A stretch of DNA of 64,000 nucleotides from Comamonas sp. GB3 AK4-5 (GTDB lineage: Bacteria; Pseudomonadota; Gammaproteobacteria; Burkholderiales; Burkholderiaceae_C). Below are positions 1 to 9,125 of the stretch, in pieces; position 1 is the first letter of the stretch; each line of letters opens with the position of its first letter. The notes under the pieces were generated by a model. That model made no database searches and was not told where the DNA came from. It worked only from the letters and a program-made list of their open reading frames with translations. A program made the translations under genes and the position numbers. Location of the stretch: contig NZ_CP166730.1 in NCBI RefSeq assembly GCF_041320665.1, forward strand, positions 3,162,001 through 3,226,000, written 5' to 3'.

Positions 1-216
1 CACCGCAAAGCGGGGCGGTCTATTCACCACACCCGGACTTCCCCCCCATTCATTCCCCACAGTAAGCGTGGTTCACGCGCCCCGCAAACCACCGGTTTGC
101 ACTTGAAACGAGGCCTTTGCCCCCAGCAGTACACGCAGTACGGCCAGGCAAAGCAGCCACAGATCGCGGGCCTTGTCGACAGCGCTGTGCACTGCGGTTT
201 TTTGTTCCCGCCCCTT

Positions 217-732
217 GTGAACGCACTGCCTCCATCTTCTTCCGCCATTTCCAGCCTGTCCGCTCCCAGCCTACGCCGCCGCATGGCCTGCTGGCTGTAT
301 GAAGGCTTGCTGCTGTTCGCCCTGCTGTTCATTGCCGTGCTGGCACAAGGGGTGCTGGCCTTGCTCCTTCCCGTCCTGCAAAGCGCGCAGGCACTGCAAG
401 TGCTGCTGTTTTTGGTGTTCGGCGCCTATTTCACCTGGTTCTGGAGCCGATCGGGCCAGACCCTGGCCATGAAGACCTGGCATCTGCGCGTGGTCGATAC
501 CCATGGCCGCCCCCTCACCCGGGTGCGTGCGCTGGCACGCTATGCGCTGTGCTGGCTGTGGTTTCTGCCGCCACTGGCTGCAGCAGCACCGTTTCACCTG
601 CCTGCAGCAGAAAACACGGTCATTGTGCTTGGCTGGGTGGCCGTATGGGCCCTGCTGAGCCGCTTCCACCCCCAGCGCCAGTTCCTGCACGATGTGCTGG
701 CAGGTACCCGCCTGATCAGCACCCGCCCCTGA
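217..732 (+). CDS. RDD family membrane protein
   Basis: Predicted 171-residue integral membrane protein of the RDD family, whose members are small helical proteins of mostly unknown function. The family hallmark arginine lies in the stretch LRRRMACWLYEGLLL near the N-terminus, just before the first hydrophobic helix. A second helix follows around residues 50-75 (LLFLVFGAYFTWFW), and a third and fourth lie in the C-terminal half. The segment SGQTLAMKTWHLRVVD between the second and third helices is typical of the family. I chose GTG at 217 because the ATG at 283 would remove the RDD arginine cluster. The open frame further upstream has no recognisable protein. It ends 11 bases before the diacylglycerol kinase start, so the two are probably cotranscribed. 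The first 216 bases of the window show no convincing gene. Confidence 0.82.
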   Translation: MNALPPSSSAISSLSAPSLRRRMACWLYEGLLLFALLFIAVLAQGVLALLLPVLQSAQALQVLLFLVFGAYFTWFWSRSGQTLAMKTWHLRVVDTHGRPLTRVRALARYALCWLWFLPPLAAAAPFHLPAAENTVIVLGWVAVWALLSRFHPQRQFLHDVLAGTRLISTRP

Positions 733-743
733 GCTTTTCTGCC

Positions 744-1133
744 ATGTCCCCCCCACCTTTTCAGAACCTGCAAAAACAACGCACCGGTCTGCGCCGCATG
801 TGGCATGCGCTGACCTTCTCCCGCGATGGCCTGTGCGCAGCCTGGCAGGAGAAGGCCTTCCGCACCGAAGCCAGCCTCTGCCTGCTGCTGTTGCCCCTGG
901 GCCTGTGGCTGGGCCAAAGCTGGCTGGAGCGCATATTCCTGGTGGCCACGCTGGTGCTGGTGCTGGTGACGGAGCTGCTCAACAGCGCCGTGGAGGCTGC
1001 CATCGACCGCTATGGCCCCGAGTGGCATGCCCTGTCCAAGGCCGCCAAGGACATGGGCAGCGCCGCCGTGCTGCTGACCTTGGTGCTCTGTGTCTGCGCC
1101 TTTGCGGCAGCGGCCTACGCCCGCTTTGCCTGA
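744..1133 (+). CDS. dgkA: Diacylglycerol kinase
   Basis: Small inner-membrane kinase of 129 residues that phosphorylates diacylglycerol to phosphatidic acid, recycling lipid released during periplasmic glycan synthesis. The frame contains the family core: an amphipathic N-terminal segment with KAFRTEASL, a first membrane helix, the active-site block TELLNSAVEAAIDR with its conserved Glu, Asn, Glu and Asp, and the following KDMGSAAVLL before the last helix. Length matches the family (about 120-130 residues). The ATG at 744 is preferred over upstream in-frame starts because those would overlap the RDD gene. It is followed 21 bases later by the LOG-family gene, so the three genes probably form one operon. 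Confidence 0.93.
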   Translation: MSPPPFQNLQKQRTGLRRMWHALTFSRDGLCAAWQEKAFRTEASLCLLLLPLGLWLGQSWLERIFLVATLVLVLVTELLNSAVEAAIDRYGPEWHALSKAAKDMGSAAVLLTLVLCVCAFAAAAYARFA

Positions 1134-1154
1134 CCATCCCCACCAAATCTCTCC

Positions 1155-1757
1155 ATGACTGCAACCGCCTCCCCCCATTTCTCCATCTGCGTGTACTGCG
1201 GCTCCCGCCCCGGCGCCGACGCCAGCTATGCCGACGCGGCCCGGGCCGTGGGCCAGTGGATTGGCTCCCATGGCGGCCAGCTGGTCTACGGCGGCGGGCG
1301 CACCGGCCTGATGGGCATCGTGGCCGAAGCCACGCGCCAGGCCGGTGGGCGCGTGGTCGGCATCATCCCCCAGGCCCTGGTGGACAAGGAACTGGCCAAC
1401 AGCGCTTGCGATGAGCTGCACATCGTGGCCAATATGCATGAGCGCAAGGCCATGATGGCCGAACGCAGCCACGCCTTCCTGGCCTTGCCCGGCGGCATTG
1501 GCACCTTCGAGGAACTGTTCGAAGTCTGGACCTGGCGTCAGCTGGGCTACCACGACAAGCCCATAGGCTTGCTGAATGTGGCCGGCTATTACGACACCAT
1601 GCTGCAGTTTCTGCAGCAAACCGTGGACCATGGCTTCATGGGTGACTGGCAGATGGAGTTGATACGCCACGACCACCAGGTGGAGCCGCTGCTGCAGTCC
1701 ATGGTGCAGGCCGCTGGCCTGGCCCCGGAAAGCCAGGACCTGCGCGGAAAAATCTAG
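1155..1757 (+). CDS. LOG family protein (TIGR00730 type)
   Basis: 200-residue Rossmann-like protein of the LOG/lysine decarboxylase-like family. Characterised members hydrolyse nucleoside 5'-monophosphates to a base and ribose 5-phosphate (cytokinin-activating type) or act as pyrimidine/purine nucleosidases. The N-terminal FSICVYCGSRPGAD and the diagnostic PGGxGTxxE motif, here LPGGIGTFEELFE at about residue 115, are both present. GGGRTGLMG around residue 48 provides the nucleotide-binding loop. Older annotations call this family lysine decarboxylase, which is not supported. The physiological substrate cannot be read from sequence. It is the last gene of the 217-1757 group and is followed by a hairpin terminator. 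Confidence 0.9.
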   Translation: MTATASPHFSICVYCGSRPGADASYADAARAVGQWIGSHGGQLVYGGGRTGLMGIVAEATRQAGGRVVGIIPQALVDKELANSACDELHIVANMHERKAMMAERSHAFLALPGGIGTFEELFEVWTWRQLGYHDKPIGLLNVAGYYDTMLQFLQQTVDHGFMGDWQMELIRHDHQVEPLLQSMVQAAGLAPESQDLRGKI

Positions 1758-1906
1758 GCGCTTGTTTGCAGGATTTTCTGCGAAGCCTGCCGACCTCCTT
1801 GGCGCACTTTTCGGTGCACCCATGCAACGCTCGCTGACCGGTACAGGCCCTCTCCTGCCGGCAGCAAAAATCTGCCCCTCGCAGCTTCCGTGCTGAGCCC
1901 CACAAA

Positions 1907-1931
1907 AAAAGCAGCCTATATGGCTGCTTTT
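1907..1931. terminator. Bidirectional hairpin terminator between LOG gene and glnB
   Basis: Perfect 10-bp stem (arms 1907-1916 and 1922-1931, core GCAGCC/GGCTGC) with a TATAT loop, flanked by an A-run on the left and a T-rich tract on the right. It can therefore terminate the plus-strand LOG operon and the minus-strand nadE-glnB operon. Confidence 0.8.
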
Positions 1932-1952
1932 CTTTGCACGGTCTGCACGCCC

Positions 1953-2318
<366 letters not shown>

Positions 2319-2336
2319 TCAAAAGCCGTTCTGCCC

Positions 2337-3989
2337 TCAGGCACGGAAGGCATTGGTGATGGGATAGCGCCAGTCCTTGCCAAAGCTGCGCGGCGAGACC
2401 CTGATGCCCACCGGCGCCTGGCGGCGCTTGTATTCGTTGATGCGGATCAGCCGCGTCACCCGGTCCACGTCTGCAGCCGGGTAGCCATCGGCCATCAGCG
2501 CCTCCATGGATTCGTCATTTTCCATGTAGCGCACGATGATGGCATCCAGCACCTCATAAGACGGCAGACTGTCCTGGTCCTTCTGGTCCGGGCGCAGCTC
2601 GGCACTGGGCGGGCGGGTAATGATGCGCTCGGGAATGGGATTGGCGCCCGTGCCATAGGGGTCGTTGGCATTGCGCCAGCGTGCCAGGTCGAACACCCGG
2701 GTCTTGAGCACATCCTTGATGACGGCAAAGCCGCCGGCCATGTCGCCATACAACGTGCAGTAGCCCGTGGCCATCTCGCTCTTGTTCCCCGTGGTCAACA
2801 CCACGCTGCCATGTTTGTTGGACAAGGCCATCAGCAAGGTGCCGCGAATGCGGGCCTGCAGATTCTCTTCGGTGGTGTCTTCGGCCAGGCCGGCAAAGTC
2901 GGTGGCCAGCGCAGCCTGAAAGGCCTCAAACTGCGGGGCAATGGAAATTTCGTCATAGCGCACGCCCAGACGCTCGGCCATGTCGCGCGCATCGATCCAG
3001 CTGATATCGGCCGTGTAGGGCGAAGGCATCATCACCGTGCGAATCTTGTCGGCGCCCAGCGCGTCCACGGCAATCGCCAGCACCAAAGCCGAATCGATCC
3101 CCCCCGACAGGCCCAGCAGCGCGCCGGGAAAACGGTTTTTGCCCACATAGTCGCGCACGCCCAGCACCAGGGCATCCCACAGCGCGGCATCCGGCGTCTG
3201 CAGCAGGCTGACCTCACCCGCCAGCAGCACCCCACCCTGCACCCGCGTGGCACGCACGGCGGCCAGGCTTTCGCGGAATGAGGGTGCACGCATGACCACA
3301 TCGCCCCGCCCGCTCACGGCCACGCTGCCACCGTCAAACACCAGCTCGTCCTGCCCGCCCACCAGATGGGCATAGACCAGGGGCAGGCCGGTTTCGGCCG
3401 CACGCTGCGCCAGCACGCGCTCGCGCTCTTCTTGCTTGTGGTGGTGAAAAGGCGAGGCATTCAGCACCGCCAGCAGCTGCGCGCCCTCGGCCTTGGCGGC
3501 CGTGGCCGGCGCACTTTGCCAGGCGTCTTCGCAAATCAGCAGGCCCACGTTCACCCCTGCCACATCCACCACGCAGCTGTGCGCGCCGGCCACAAAGTGG
3601 CGCTGTTCGTCGAACACGCTGTAATTGGGCAGGCATTGCTTGTGGTAGCTGCGCTCCACTTGGCCTTGGCGCAACACACTGGCTGTGTTGTAGCGGCGCT
3701 GCTCACTCTCCAGCGGCACCACGCAAGGGTGGCCCACCACCAGCGTCAAACCCGGCCAGGCCTGGGTGGCCTGGGCAATGCGCGCCAGTTCGCGGTCGCA
3801 GGCTGCCTGGAAAGCGGGGCGCAAATACAGGTCTTCTGCCGCATAGCCGCTCAGTGCCAGCTCCGGGGTGAGCAGCAACTGCGCCCCTTCGGCATAGGCC
3901 TGGGTGGCGGCATCAATGATTTTCTGGGCATTGCCGGGCAGGTCGCCCACGACAAAGTTCAGCTGGGCGATGCGGATGGAAAGCGTCAT
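2337..3989 (-). CDS. nadE: Glutamine-dependent NAD+ synthetase
   Basis: 550-residue two-domain enzyme that makes NAD from deamido-NAD, ATP and glutamine-derived ammonia. The N-terminal half is a nitrilase-type glutaminase with its Glu-Lys-Cys triad visible in TPELALSGY, YHKQCLPNY and GLLICEDAW. The C-terminal half is an N-type ATP-pyrophosphatase synthetase with the P-loop GLSGGIDSAL and the later motif TTGNKSEMATGY. I place the start at the ATG at 3989 (MTLSIRIAQLNFVVGD), where family members begin; an ATG ten codons upstream is an alternative. It is the first gene of the nadE-glnB pair and diverges from the FemAB-like gene at 4055, leaving only 65 bases for both promoters. Confidence 0.95.
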   Translation of the reverse strand: MTLSIRIAQLNFVVGDLPGNAQKIIDAATQAYAEGAQLLLTPELALSGYAAEDLYLRPAFQAACDRELARIAQATQAWPGLTLVVGHPCVVPLESEQRRYNTASVLRQGQVERSYHKQCLPNYSVFDEQRHFVAGAHSCVVDVAGVNVGLLICEDAWQSAPATAAKAEGAQLLAVLNASPFHHHKQEERERVLAQRAAETGLPLVYAHLVGGQDELVFDGGSVAVSGRGDVVMRAPSFRESLAAVRATRVQGGVLLAGEVSLLQTPDAALWDALVLGVRDYVGKNRFPGALLGLSGGIDSALVLAIAVDALGADKIRTVMMPSPYTADISWIDARDMAERLGVRYDEISIAPQFEAFQAALATDFAGLAEDTTEENLQARIRGTLLMALSNKHGSVVLTTGNKSEMATGYCTLYGDMAGGFAVIKDVLKTRVFDLARWRNANDPYGTGANPIPERIITRPPSAELRPDQKDQDSLPSYEVLDAIIVRYMENDESMEALMADGYPAADVDRVTRLIRINEYKRRQAPVGIRVSPRSFGKDWRYPITNAFRA

Positions 3990-4054
3990 GGAAGGCGATG
4001 GGGCCGAGGCGGCCTGCATAAACTGTGCGGAACGAGACCTGACCTACGCCCCGC

Positions 4055-5662
4055 ATGACTGAAAAGACCATTATCACCCGCGTGTTTGCTGCCGTGCAGG
4101 AGATTGCTGCAACAGCCTGGGACGCATTGTTGGCACAACAGGCCACGCCCACCCCTTTCATGCGCCATGCCTATCTGGCCGCGCTGCAGCAAAGCGGTAG
4201 CGCCACCGCAGACACCGGCTGGGACGCGCGCTTCATCACGCTCTGGCAATCCGGCCCGCAAGGCGAGCAGTTGCTGGCGGCCTGCCCGCTGTATGTCAAA
4301 AACCACTCCTGGGGCGAATATGTGTTTGACATGGCCTGGGCCCGTGCCTACGACGCACATGGACTGCCCTACTACCCCAAGGCCGTGGTGGCCGTGCCCT
4401 TTACCCCGGTGCCGGGCAGCCGCCTGCTGGCAACCAGCCCGCAATGGCGGGTGCAGCTGGTGCACACCGTGCAAGCCTGGTGCGCAGAACAAGGCCTGTC
4501 TTCCGCCCATGTGCTGTTTGGCGATGCCACTGACCACGATGCGCTGCGGCAGGCAGGCTGGATGGCGCGCTCTGGCGTGCAATTCCACTGGAAGAACATG
4601 ACCCCCACGCTCCCCACTGCGTGTGGTTCGCTGCCCCCCGAGGGGGCCGCATCCGACTTGGGGCGGCCCGGCGGCGGATGGACCCCCACGCTCCCCGCTG
4701 CAGGTGGTTCGCTGCCCCCCGAGGGGGCCGCATCCGACTTGGGGCGGCCCGGCGGCGAATGGACCCCCACGCTCCCCGCTGCAGGTGGTTCGCTGCCCCC
4801 CGAGGGGGCCGCATCCGACTTGGGGCGACCCGGCGGCGAATGGGCCCCTACCCTCCCCACTGCGTGTGGTTCACTGCCCCCCGAGGGGGCCGCAGGGCGT
4901 GATTTGATACCCAACACGGGCAGGCCCTATGTCGATTTCGACGATTTCCTGGCCGGCCTGCAACAGGCCAAGCGCAAGAAAATCCGCCAGGAACGCCAGA
5001 AAGTGGCCCAGGCCGGCGTGCAATTCCAGGTCCGCGCCGGGCGCGAGATCAGCGAGCAGGACTGGGATTTTTTCTACGCCTGCTACGCCCAAACCTACCA
5101 CGAGCATGGCAACCCGCCCTATCTGCAGCGCGACTTCTTCACCCGCATGGCGCGCGATCTGCCCGGCCACTGGGTACTCTTCATTGCCGAGCAGGCGGGC
5201 CGGCGCATGGCCTGTAGTTTGATAGCGGCCAGCGCTGATGCCACGCCACTTTCAGCATCAAAAGACACTGAAAACAGTGTCGTACAAGCGCAGACAGCTA
5301 CTGAATCCGAAGCAACTCCCACAACCATGGCCCAGCCCCTGCGCGGTGCTACCGCCTATGGCCGCTACTGGGGCGCACTGGCACGGGTGGACTGTCTGCA
5401 TTTCGAGGCCTGCTACTACCAGCCGCTGCAGTGGTGCATACAGCAGGGACTGGCCCGCTTTGAAGGCGGCGCCCAGGGTGAACACAAAATGGCCCGCGCC
5501 CTGTTGCCCGAGGCCACGGCCAGCTACCACTGGCTGGCCCACCCGGCCTTTGCCGATGCGGTAGGACGTTTTCTGGAACGTGAGGGCGAAGGCATGGCCC
5601 ACTATATGCAAGAGCTAGAGCAGCACAGCCCCCTGCGTCAAGCTGCACCACTGATCCGGTAG
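4055..5662 (+). CDS. FemAB-like/DUF482 acetyltransferase with in-frame repeat insertions
   Basis: 535-residue protein of the GNAT-fold DUF482 (COG3146, 'peptidogalycan biosynthesis') family; function is not established. Family blocks are seen at residues 25-180 (PFMRHAYLAALQQSGS, YPKAVVAVPFTPVPGSRLL), 290-385 (DFDDFLAGLQQAKRKKIRQER, YHEHGNPPYL) and 425-535 (YGRYWGALARVDCLHFEACYYQ, GAQGEHKMAR). Two segments look foreign to the family. Residues about 183-280 are encoded by 3.6 tandem copies of an 81-bp GC-rich repeat, and residues about 388-427 are a low-complexity Ser/Thr/Ala stretch. Without them the protein would be near 400 residues, the size I expect. Both insertions preserve the frame, so the gene may still be functional, with disordered loops. 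It converges on the chemotaxis genes. Confidence 0.8.
   Translation: MTEKTIITRVFAAVQEIAATAWDALLAQQATPTPFMRHAYLAALQQSGSATADTGWDARFITLWQSGPQGEQLLAACPLYVKNHSWGEYVFDMAWARAYDAHGLPYYPKAVVAVPFTPVPGSRLLATSPQWRVQLVHTVQAWCAEQGLSSAHVLFGDATDHDALRQAGWMARSGVQFHWKNMTPTLPTACGSLPPEGAASDLGRPGGGWTPTLPAAGGSLPPEGAASDLGRPGGEWTPTLPAAGGSLPPEGAASDLGRPGGEWAPTLPTACGSLPPEGAAGRDLIPNTGRPYVDFDDFLAGLQQAKRKKIRQERQKVAQAGVQFQVRAGREISEQDWDFFYACYAQTYHEHGNPPYLQRDFFTRMARDLPGHWVLFIAEQAGRRMACSLIAASADATPLSASKDTENSVVQAQTATESEATPTTMAQPLRGATAYGRYWGALARVDCLHFEACYYQPLQWCIQQGLARFEGGAQGEHKMARALLPEATASYHWLAHPAFADAVGRFLEREGEGMAHYMQELEQHSPLRQAAPLIR
4601..4893 (+). repeat. 81-bp tandem repeat, 3.6 copies, inside a coding region
   Basis: Units start at 4601, 4682, 4763 and 4844; the fourth is partial and more diverged, ending near 4893. 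Each unit is 27 codons and reads TLPAAGGSLPPEGAASDLG and so on in the host frame. Copies 2 and 3 are nearly identical, suggesting recent expansion. The core (CCCCCCGAGGGGGCCGC followed by GGGGCGGCCCGGCGG) resembles GC-rich intergenic repeats that I associate with this bacterial family. Confidence 0.93.
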
Positions 5663-5684
5663 CGGTGCAGCTTGGCGCATGCAA

Positions 5685-5781
5685 CTGGCGCGCCCCAAGT
5701 CAGAGACGGCCAGCAAGGGCCGCCCCGCAGCAAAGGCCGTCGTCCCCTTGAGGGGAAGCCGCGCAGCGGCTCAGGGGGGTG
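5685..5781 (-). repeat. Dispersed GC-rich repeat, family A (copy 1)
   Basis: About 95 bp between two convergent genes. It shares the pattern GCAAGGGCCGCCCCGC...GTCGTCCCC...GGGGAAG...CGGCTCAGGGGG with copies near 33968 (opposite orientation), 52211 and 58638. The right end overlaps the last codons and stop of the cheW-like gene. The internal CCCCTTGAGGGG palindrome can form a hairpin, so it may serve as a transcription end point. Confidence 0.7.
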
Positions 5782-6256
5782 TCACTTCACTCACCGCGCG
5801 CAGCAAGCCCATATCGGCAGAGCCCAGCAAGGCGGCGATATCCACCACGATCAGCATGCGCTCATCCAGCTTGGCAATGCCCTTGATGAAAGCGCTGTCG
5901 ACCTGGGCCTGCAGCTGCGGCGCGGGCTTGAGGGCGTCTGGCGGCAGGCGTACCACATCGGCCACGGCATCCACCACGGCACCCAGCACGGTGGTGCCCA
6001 CATTCAAAATAATGACCACGGTGAAGGGCGTGTACTCCGCCTGTTCGCAGTTCAGCTTGAGCCGCAAATCCACAATGGGCACGATCACGCCGCGCAGATC
6101 AATCACGCCCTTGATATAGGACGGCGCATGCGCAATGCGGGTGGGCTGCTCATAGGAGCGGATTTCCTGCACCCGCAAAATATCGATGCCATATTCCTCT
6201 TCCCCCAGCCGGAACGTGAGGCACTCCGAGTAATGGCTGTTGCTGGCTGCGGTCAT
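5771..6256 (-). CDS. CheW-family chemotaxis coupling protein
   Basis: 161-residue CheW domain protein, the adaptor that links methyl-accepting receptors to the CheA kinase at the cytoplasmic face of the membrane. Residues 12-150 carry the typical pattern LTFRLGEEEYGIDILRVQEI, IKGVIDLRGVIVPIVDLR and DERMLIVVDIAALL. The ATG at 6256 is chosen because GGAGGAG lies just upstream; the frame is open for another 63 codons but those look non-coding. The gene follows a receptor gene on the same strand (225-base gap), which suggests that the two act together. No cheA, cheR or cheB is present here. The last codons are supplied by a dispersed repeat, which may have altered the C-terminus. Confidence 0.9.
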   Translation of the reverse strand: MTAASNSHYSECLTFRLGEEEYGIDILRVQEIRSYEQPTRIAHAPSYIKGVIDLRGVIVPIVDLRLKLNCEQAEYTPFTVVIILNVGTTVLGAVVDAVADVVRLPPDALKPAPQLQAQVDSAFIKGIAKLDERMLIVVDIAALLGSADMGLLRAVSEVTPP

Positions 6257-6481
6257 CTCACTCCTCCCCGGCCCTGTGGCCGCACGGTGATGGCTTGGTG
6301 GTGTGCACGGCATGGGCCGTGCGGGTGTTCTGTTGCAGGCTACTGCCTCGGGTTCTGTGGCAGCTTCTGCGGCCTTCCGCCCATCACATACGCTGGGCCG
6401 GACGGCTGCTAGAGTGGAACTTGGCCGACAGACGCTGTCAACCACAAAACCCCTGCGGCTGAACGCCTCGTCAGCCCCTGT

Positions 6482-8215
6482 TCAGAACTGCGACCAGTCG
6501 TCCTGCTCCTGCGGCAGCTGCGCCCTTGTGGATGCGGCGGCACCCAAGGCAGCAGCAGGCGCCGGCGAAGGCGAAGGGGCATAGGCATGACGAGGCGCGG
6601 CCACCACCTTGCGTGCCAGCGGCCTGGCCACCGCACCATCGGCAGTGCGAAAGCGCGCCACTGCCTGCACCAGGTCACCGGACTGGCGCTGCAGGCTGTC
6701 GGCCGCTGCCGCGCTTTGCTCCACCAGGGCCGCGTTTTGCTGGGTGGCCTGGTCCATTTGCGTGATGGCATGGGCCACCTGGGACACGCCCTCGCTTTGC
6801 TCGGTGCTGGCAGCGGTGATCTCGCCCACCAGATCGGTCACGCGGCGGATGGCGCCCACCACCTCCGCCATGGTGGTGCCGGCCTGGTCCACCTGGCGCG
6901 AGCCCTGCTCCACCTGGTGCACGCTGGCCTCGATCAGCTGCTTGATCTGCTTGGCGGCCTCGGCACTGCGCTGGGCCAGGGTGCGTACCTCGCCAGCCAC
7001 CACGGCAAAACCCCGGCCCTGCTCACCGGCACGGGCTGCCTCCACGGCGGCATTCAGCGCCAGGATATTGGTCTGAAAGGCAATGCCGTCGATGACACCG
7101 ATGATGTCGGCAATCTTGTGGCTGCTGTCATTGATGCCGCGCATGGTGGCTACCACCTCGCCCACCACCTCACCGCCATGGGCCGCCACCGTGGAGGCAT
7201 TCACTGCCAGTTGGTTGGCCTGGCGGGCGCTTTCTGCGTTCTGGCGCACCGTGCCGCCGAGCTGGATCATGGCGGCAGAGGTCTGCTGCAACGCGCTGGC
7301 CTGCTCTTCCGTGCGGCTGGAGAGGTCGGCATTGCCCATGGCGATTTCCTCGCTGGCCGTGGCCACCGACTCGGCGTTGTGGCGCACATGCTGCACCACC
7401 TCGCCCAGGCTGCTGCGCATCTGGCCCAGGGCCTGGAGCAGCGCCCCCATCTCATCCTTGCCGCCAGCGGGCACGGTCTGGCTCAAATCGCCTTCGGCAA
7501 TGCGGCGTGCCACATCCACCGCCTGGGCTGCAGGCCGCGTGATGGCGCGTGTGACCAACCAGGCGCACAGCAAGGCCAGTGCCACACTGGCCGCCAGGCC
7601 GGCCACCACCCACCACCAGGCGGCGACATAGACCTGCTGGCCTGCATGGCGAGCACGGTCTGCCTCTTCCAGGCTCAAGGCCATGAGCTTGCCCACGGTC
7701 TCGGCCATGGCCACAAAGTTTGCCTCGGCCTGGCCGGCATAGAGGTTGGAGACGGTATCGCCCAGCAGCAGGTCGCCGCTGCCCTGGGTGTAGTCCTTGG
7801 CCAGCGCCTCTTTCATGAACTGCGCATGGCTTTCCATATAGGTTTTGCGGTGCTGCTGGTAGGACTGCATCAGGGCCTGCTCGTTTGCAGAGCGGCGCAG
7901 CGACTCGAACGAGCGCTCGGTTTTCTCAATCCCCTCCAGCACCTTGTCGGCCTGCTGTGCAATCTGTTGCACCTCCGGCACGCTGGTGGCGTTGAGGATG
8001 CCGGCCTCCATGCGGCGATAGCGGTTCCACTGCCCGCGCAGATTGCCGGTGTCGGCCACGCTGGGCATGGCGTGGTCGCTGACCACCAGCATGGCGCTGT
8101 TCAGGCGCTGCAGCTGCCACAAGGACAAGCCGCCCACCACCAAGGTCAACACCAGCACCAGCGCAAAGCCACCAAACAACTTGGTGCCCACACGCATATC
8201 GGACCATTGCAACAT
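6482..8215 (-). CDS. Methyl-accepting chemotaxis protein
   Basis: 577-residue inner-membrane chemoreceptor. A first membrane helix (about residues 12-33, [17 protein letters not shown]) is followed by a periplasmic four-helix-bundle sensor of about 155 residues, a second helix (about 190-212), a HAMP linker and a cytoplasmic signalling coiled coil. The hairpin tip [20 protein letters not shown] identifies the receptor signalling domain. The protein ends in DWSQF, which fits the xWxxF pentapeptide that tethers CheR and CheB in other receptors. The ATG at 8215 has GGGAGAAG upstream. The ligand is unknown. A CheW-like gene follows downstream. Confidence 0.95.
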   Translation of the reverse strand: MLQWSDMRVGTKLFGGFALVLVLTLVVGGLSLWQLQRLNSAMLVVSDHAMPSVADTGNLRGQWNRYRRMEAGILNATSVPEVQQIAQQADKVLEGIEKTERSFESLRRSANEQALMQSYQQHRKTYMESHAQFMKEALAKDYTQGSGDLLLGDTVSNLYAGQAEANFVAMAETVGKLMALSLEEADRARHAGQQVYVAAWWWVVAGLAASVALALLCAWLVTRAITRPAAQAVDVARRIAEGDLSQTVPAGGKDEMGALLQALGQMRSSLGEVVQHVRHNAESVATASEEIAMGNADLSSRTEEQASALQQTSAAMIQLGGTVRQNAESARQANQLAVNASTVAAHGGEVVGEVVATMRGINDSSHKIADIIGVIDGIAFQTNILALNAAVEAARAGEQGRGFAVVAGEVRTLAQRSAEAAKQIKQLIEASVHQVEQGSRQVDQAGTTMAEVVGAIRRVTDLVGEITAASTEQSEGVSQVAHAITQMDQATQQNAALVEQSAAAADSLQRQSGDLVQAVARFRTADGAVARPLARKVVAAPRHAYAPSPSPAPAAALGAAASTRAQLPQEQDDWSQF

Positions 8216-8313
8216 TTGCGCTTCTCCCTGTAAGGAATGCCTTTTGGCATTCGCCCGCTCGCAGCGCACCCCACATGCGCCTCCCCACAGCAGGCGGGAG
8301 AATGTTACAAAAG

Positions 8314-8347
8314 AAAACGCGCGTTCTCTTTCGGGAAAGCGCGTTTT
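8314..8347 (-). terminator. Terminator downstream of ppa
   Basis: Stem AAAACGCG/CGCGTTTT with an inner CTTTC/GAAAG extension, followed on the minus strand by a T-rich tract. It separates ppa from the downstream receptor gene. Confidence 0.75.
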
Positions 8348-8430
8348 TAGAACATGTCGTCAGCTTCGCAGGCCCTGTCCAGAGCCTGCGCTGGTCTGCG
8401 GCGTCAGCCAAGGCCAGCAGCCGGGGCGGA

Positions 8431-8958
8431 TCAGCCCTTGTAGGCAGCGATGCCGTCGGTGATTTCCTTGTGGGCCACGTCCACACCCTTCCAGCCCAGC
8501 ACCTTGACCCACTTGCCCTTTTCCAGGTCCTTGTAGTGCTCGAAGAAATGGGAGATCTGCTGCAGCGTGATCTCGTGGATGTCGCTCAGGTGGTTGATCT
8601 TGTCGTAGGAAGGCAGCAGCTTTTGGGTGGGCACAGCCAGCACCTTGCCGTCCACGCCACCTTCGTCTTCCATCTGCAAAATGCCGATGGCGCGGCAGGG
8701 CACGACCACACCGGCAGGCAGGGGGAAGGGGGTCATCACCAGCACGTCCACGGGGTCACCGTCGCCAGCCAGGGTCTTGGGCACATAGCCGTAGTTCACG
8801 GGGTAGTGCATGGCAGTGCCCATGAAGCGGTCCACGAACAGGCAGCCGGTTTCCTTGTCCACTTCGTACTTCACGGGAGCGGAGTTGGCCGAGATTTCGA
8901 TGACGACGTTGAAAACTTCAGGCGCCTTGGAGCCGGGGGTCACATTGTTCAAAGACAT
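8431..8958 (-). CDS. ppa: Inorganic pyrophosphatase (family I)
   Basis: 175-residue soluble pyrophosphatase that hydrolyses PPi released by biosynthetic reactions. The family I signature DGDPVDVLV, with its metal-binding aspartates, is intact at about residues 65-73. EVFNVVIEISANSAPVKYEVDKETG near the N-terminus and YPVNYGYVP also match. The length is that of the usual hexameric bacterial enzyme. The start MSLNNVTPG at 8958 is preferred; an in-frame upstream start would add ten unlikely residues. It stands alone on the minus strand with its own terminator and looks fully functional. Confidence 0.96.
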   Translation of the reverse strand: MSLNNVTPGSKAPEVFNVVIEISANSAPVKYEVDKETGCLFVDRFMGTAMHYPVNYGYVPKTLAGDGDPVDVLVMTPFPLPAGVVVPCRAIGILQMEDEGGVDGKVLAVPTQKLLPSYDKINHLSDIHEITLQQISHFFEHYKDLEKGKWVKVLGWKGVDVAHKEITDGIAAYKG

Positions 8959-9125
8959 GGTGGTGATTAGTGAGAAGGTTGCAAACACGCGCCCCCAGCA
9001 AAGCCAAGGGCAAACCCAGGTATTTTAGGCGCTCACCCTTGCCAACTTCTTGCAGGCCTGCGGAATATCCGCATCCTCCGCCCTGCTCACCCCTTTTCAC
9101 CCACGCTCCCCCAGCATCTGCTCCC

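Noticed and set aside
1-216. Open frames at the left edge
   Set aside because: None shows a recognisable protein or a credible ribosome site; treated as intergenic.
6587-8233. Plus-strand open frame of about 550 codons opposite the chemoreceptor gene
   Set aside because: His/Gly/Leu-rich shadow of a convincing minus-strand receptor; no recognisable domain.
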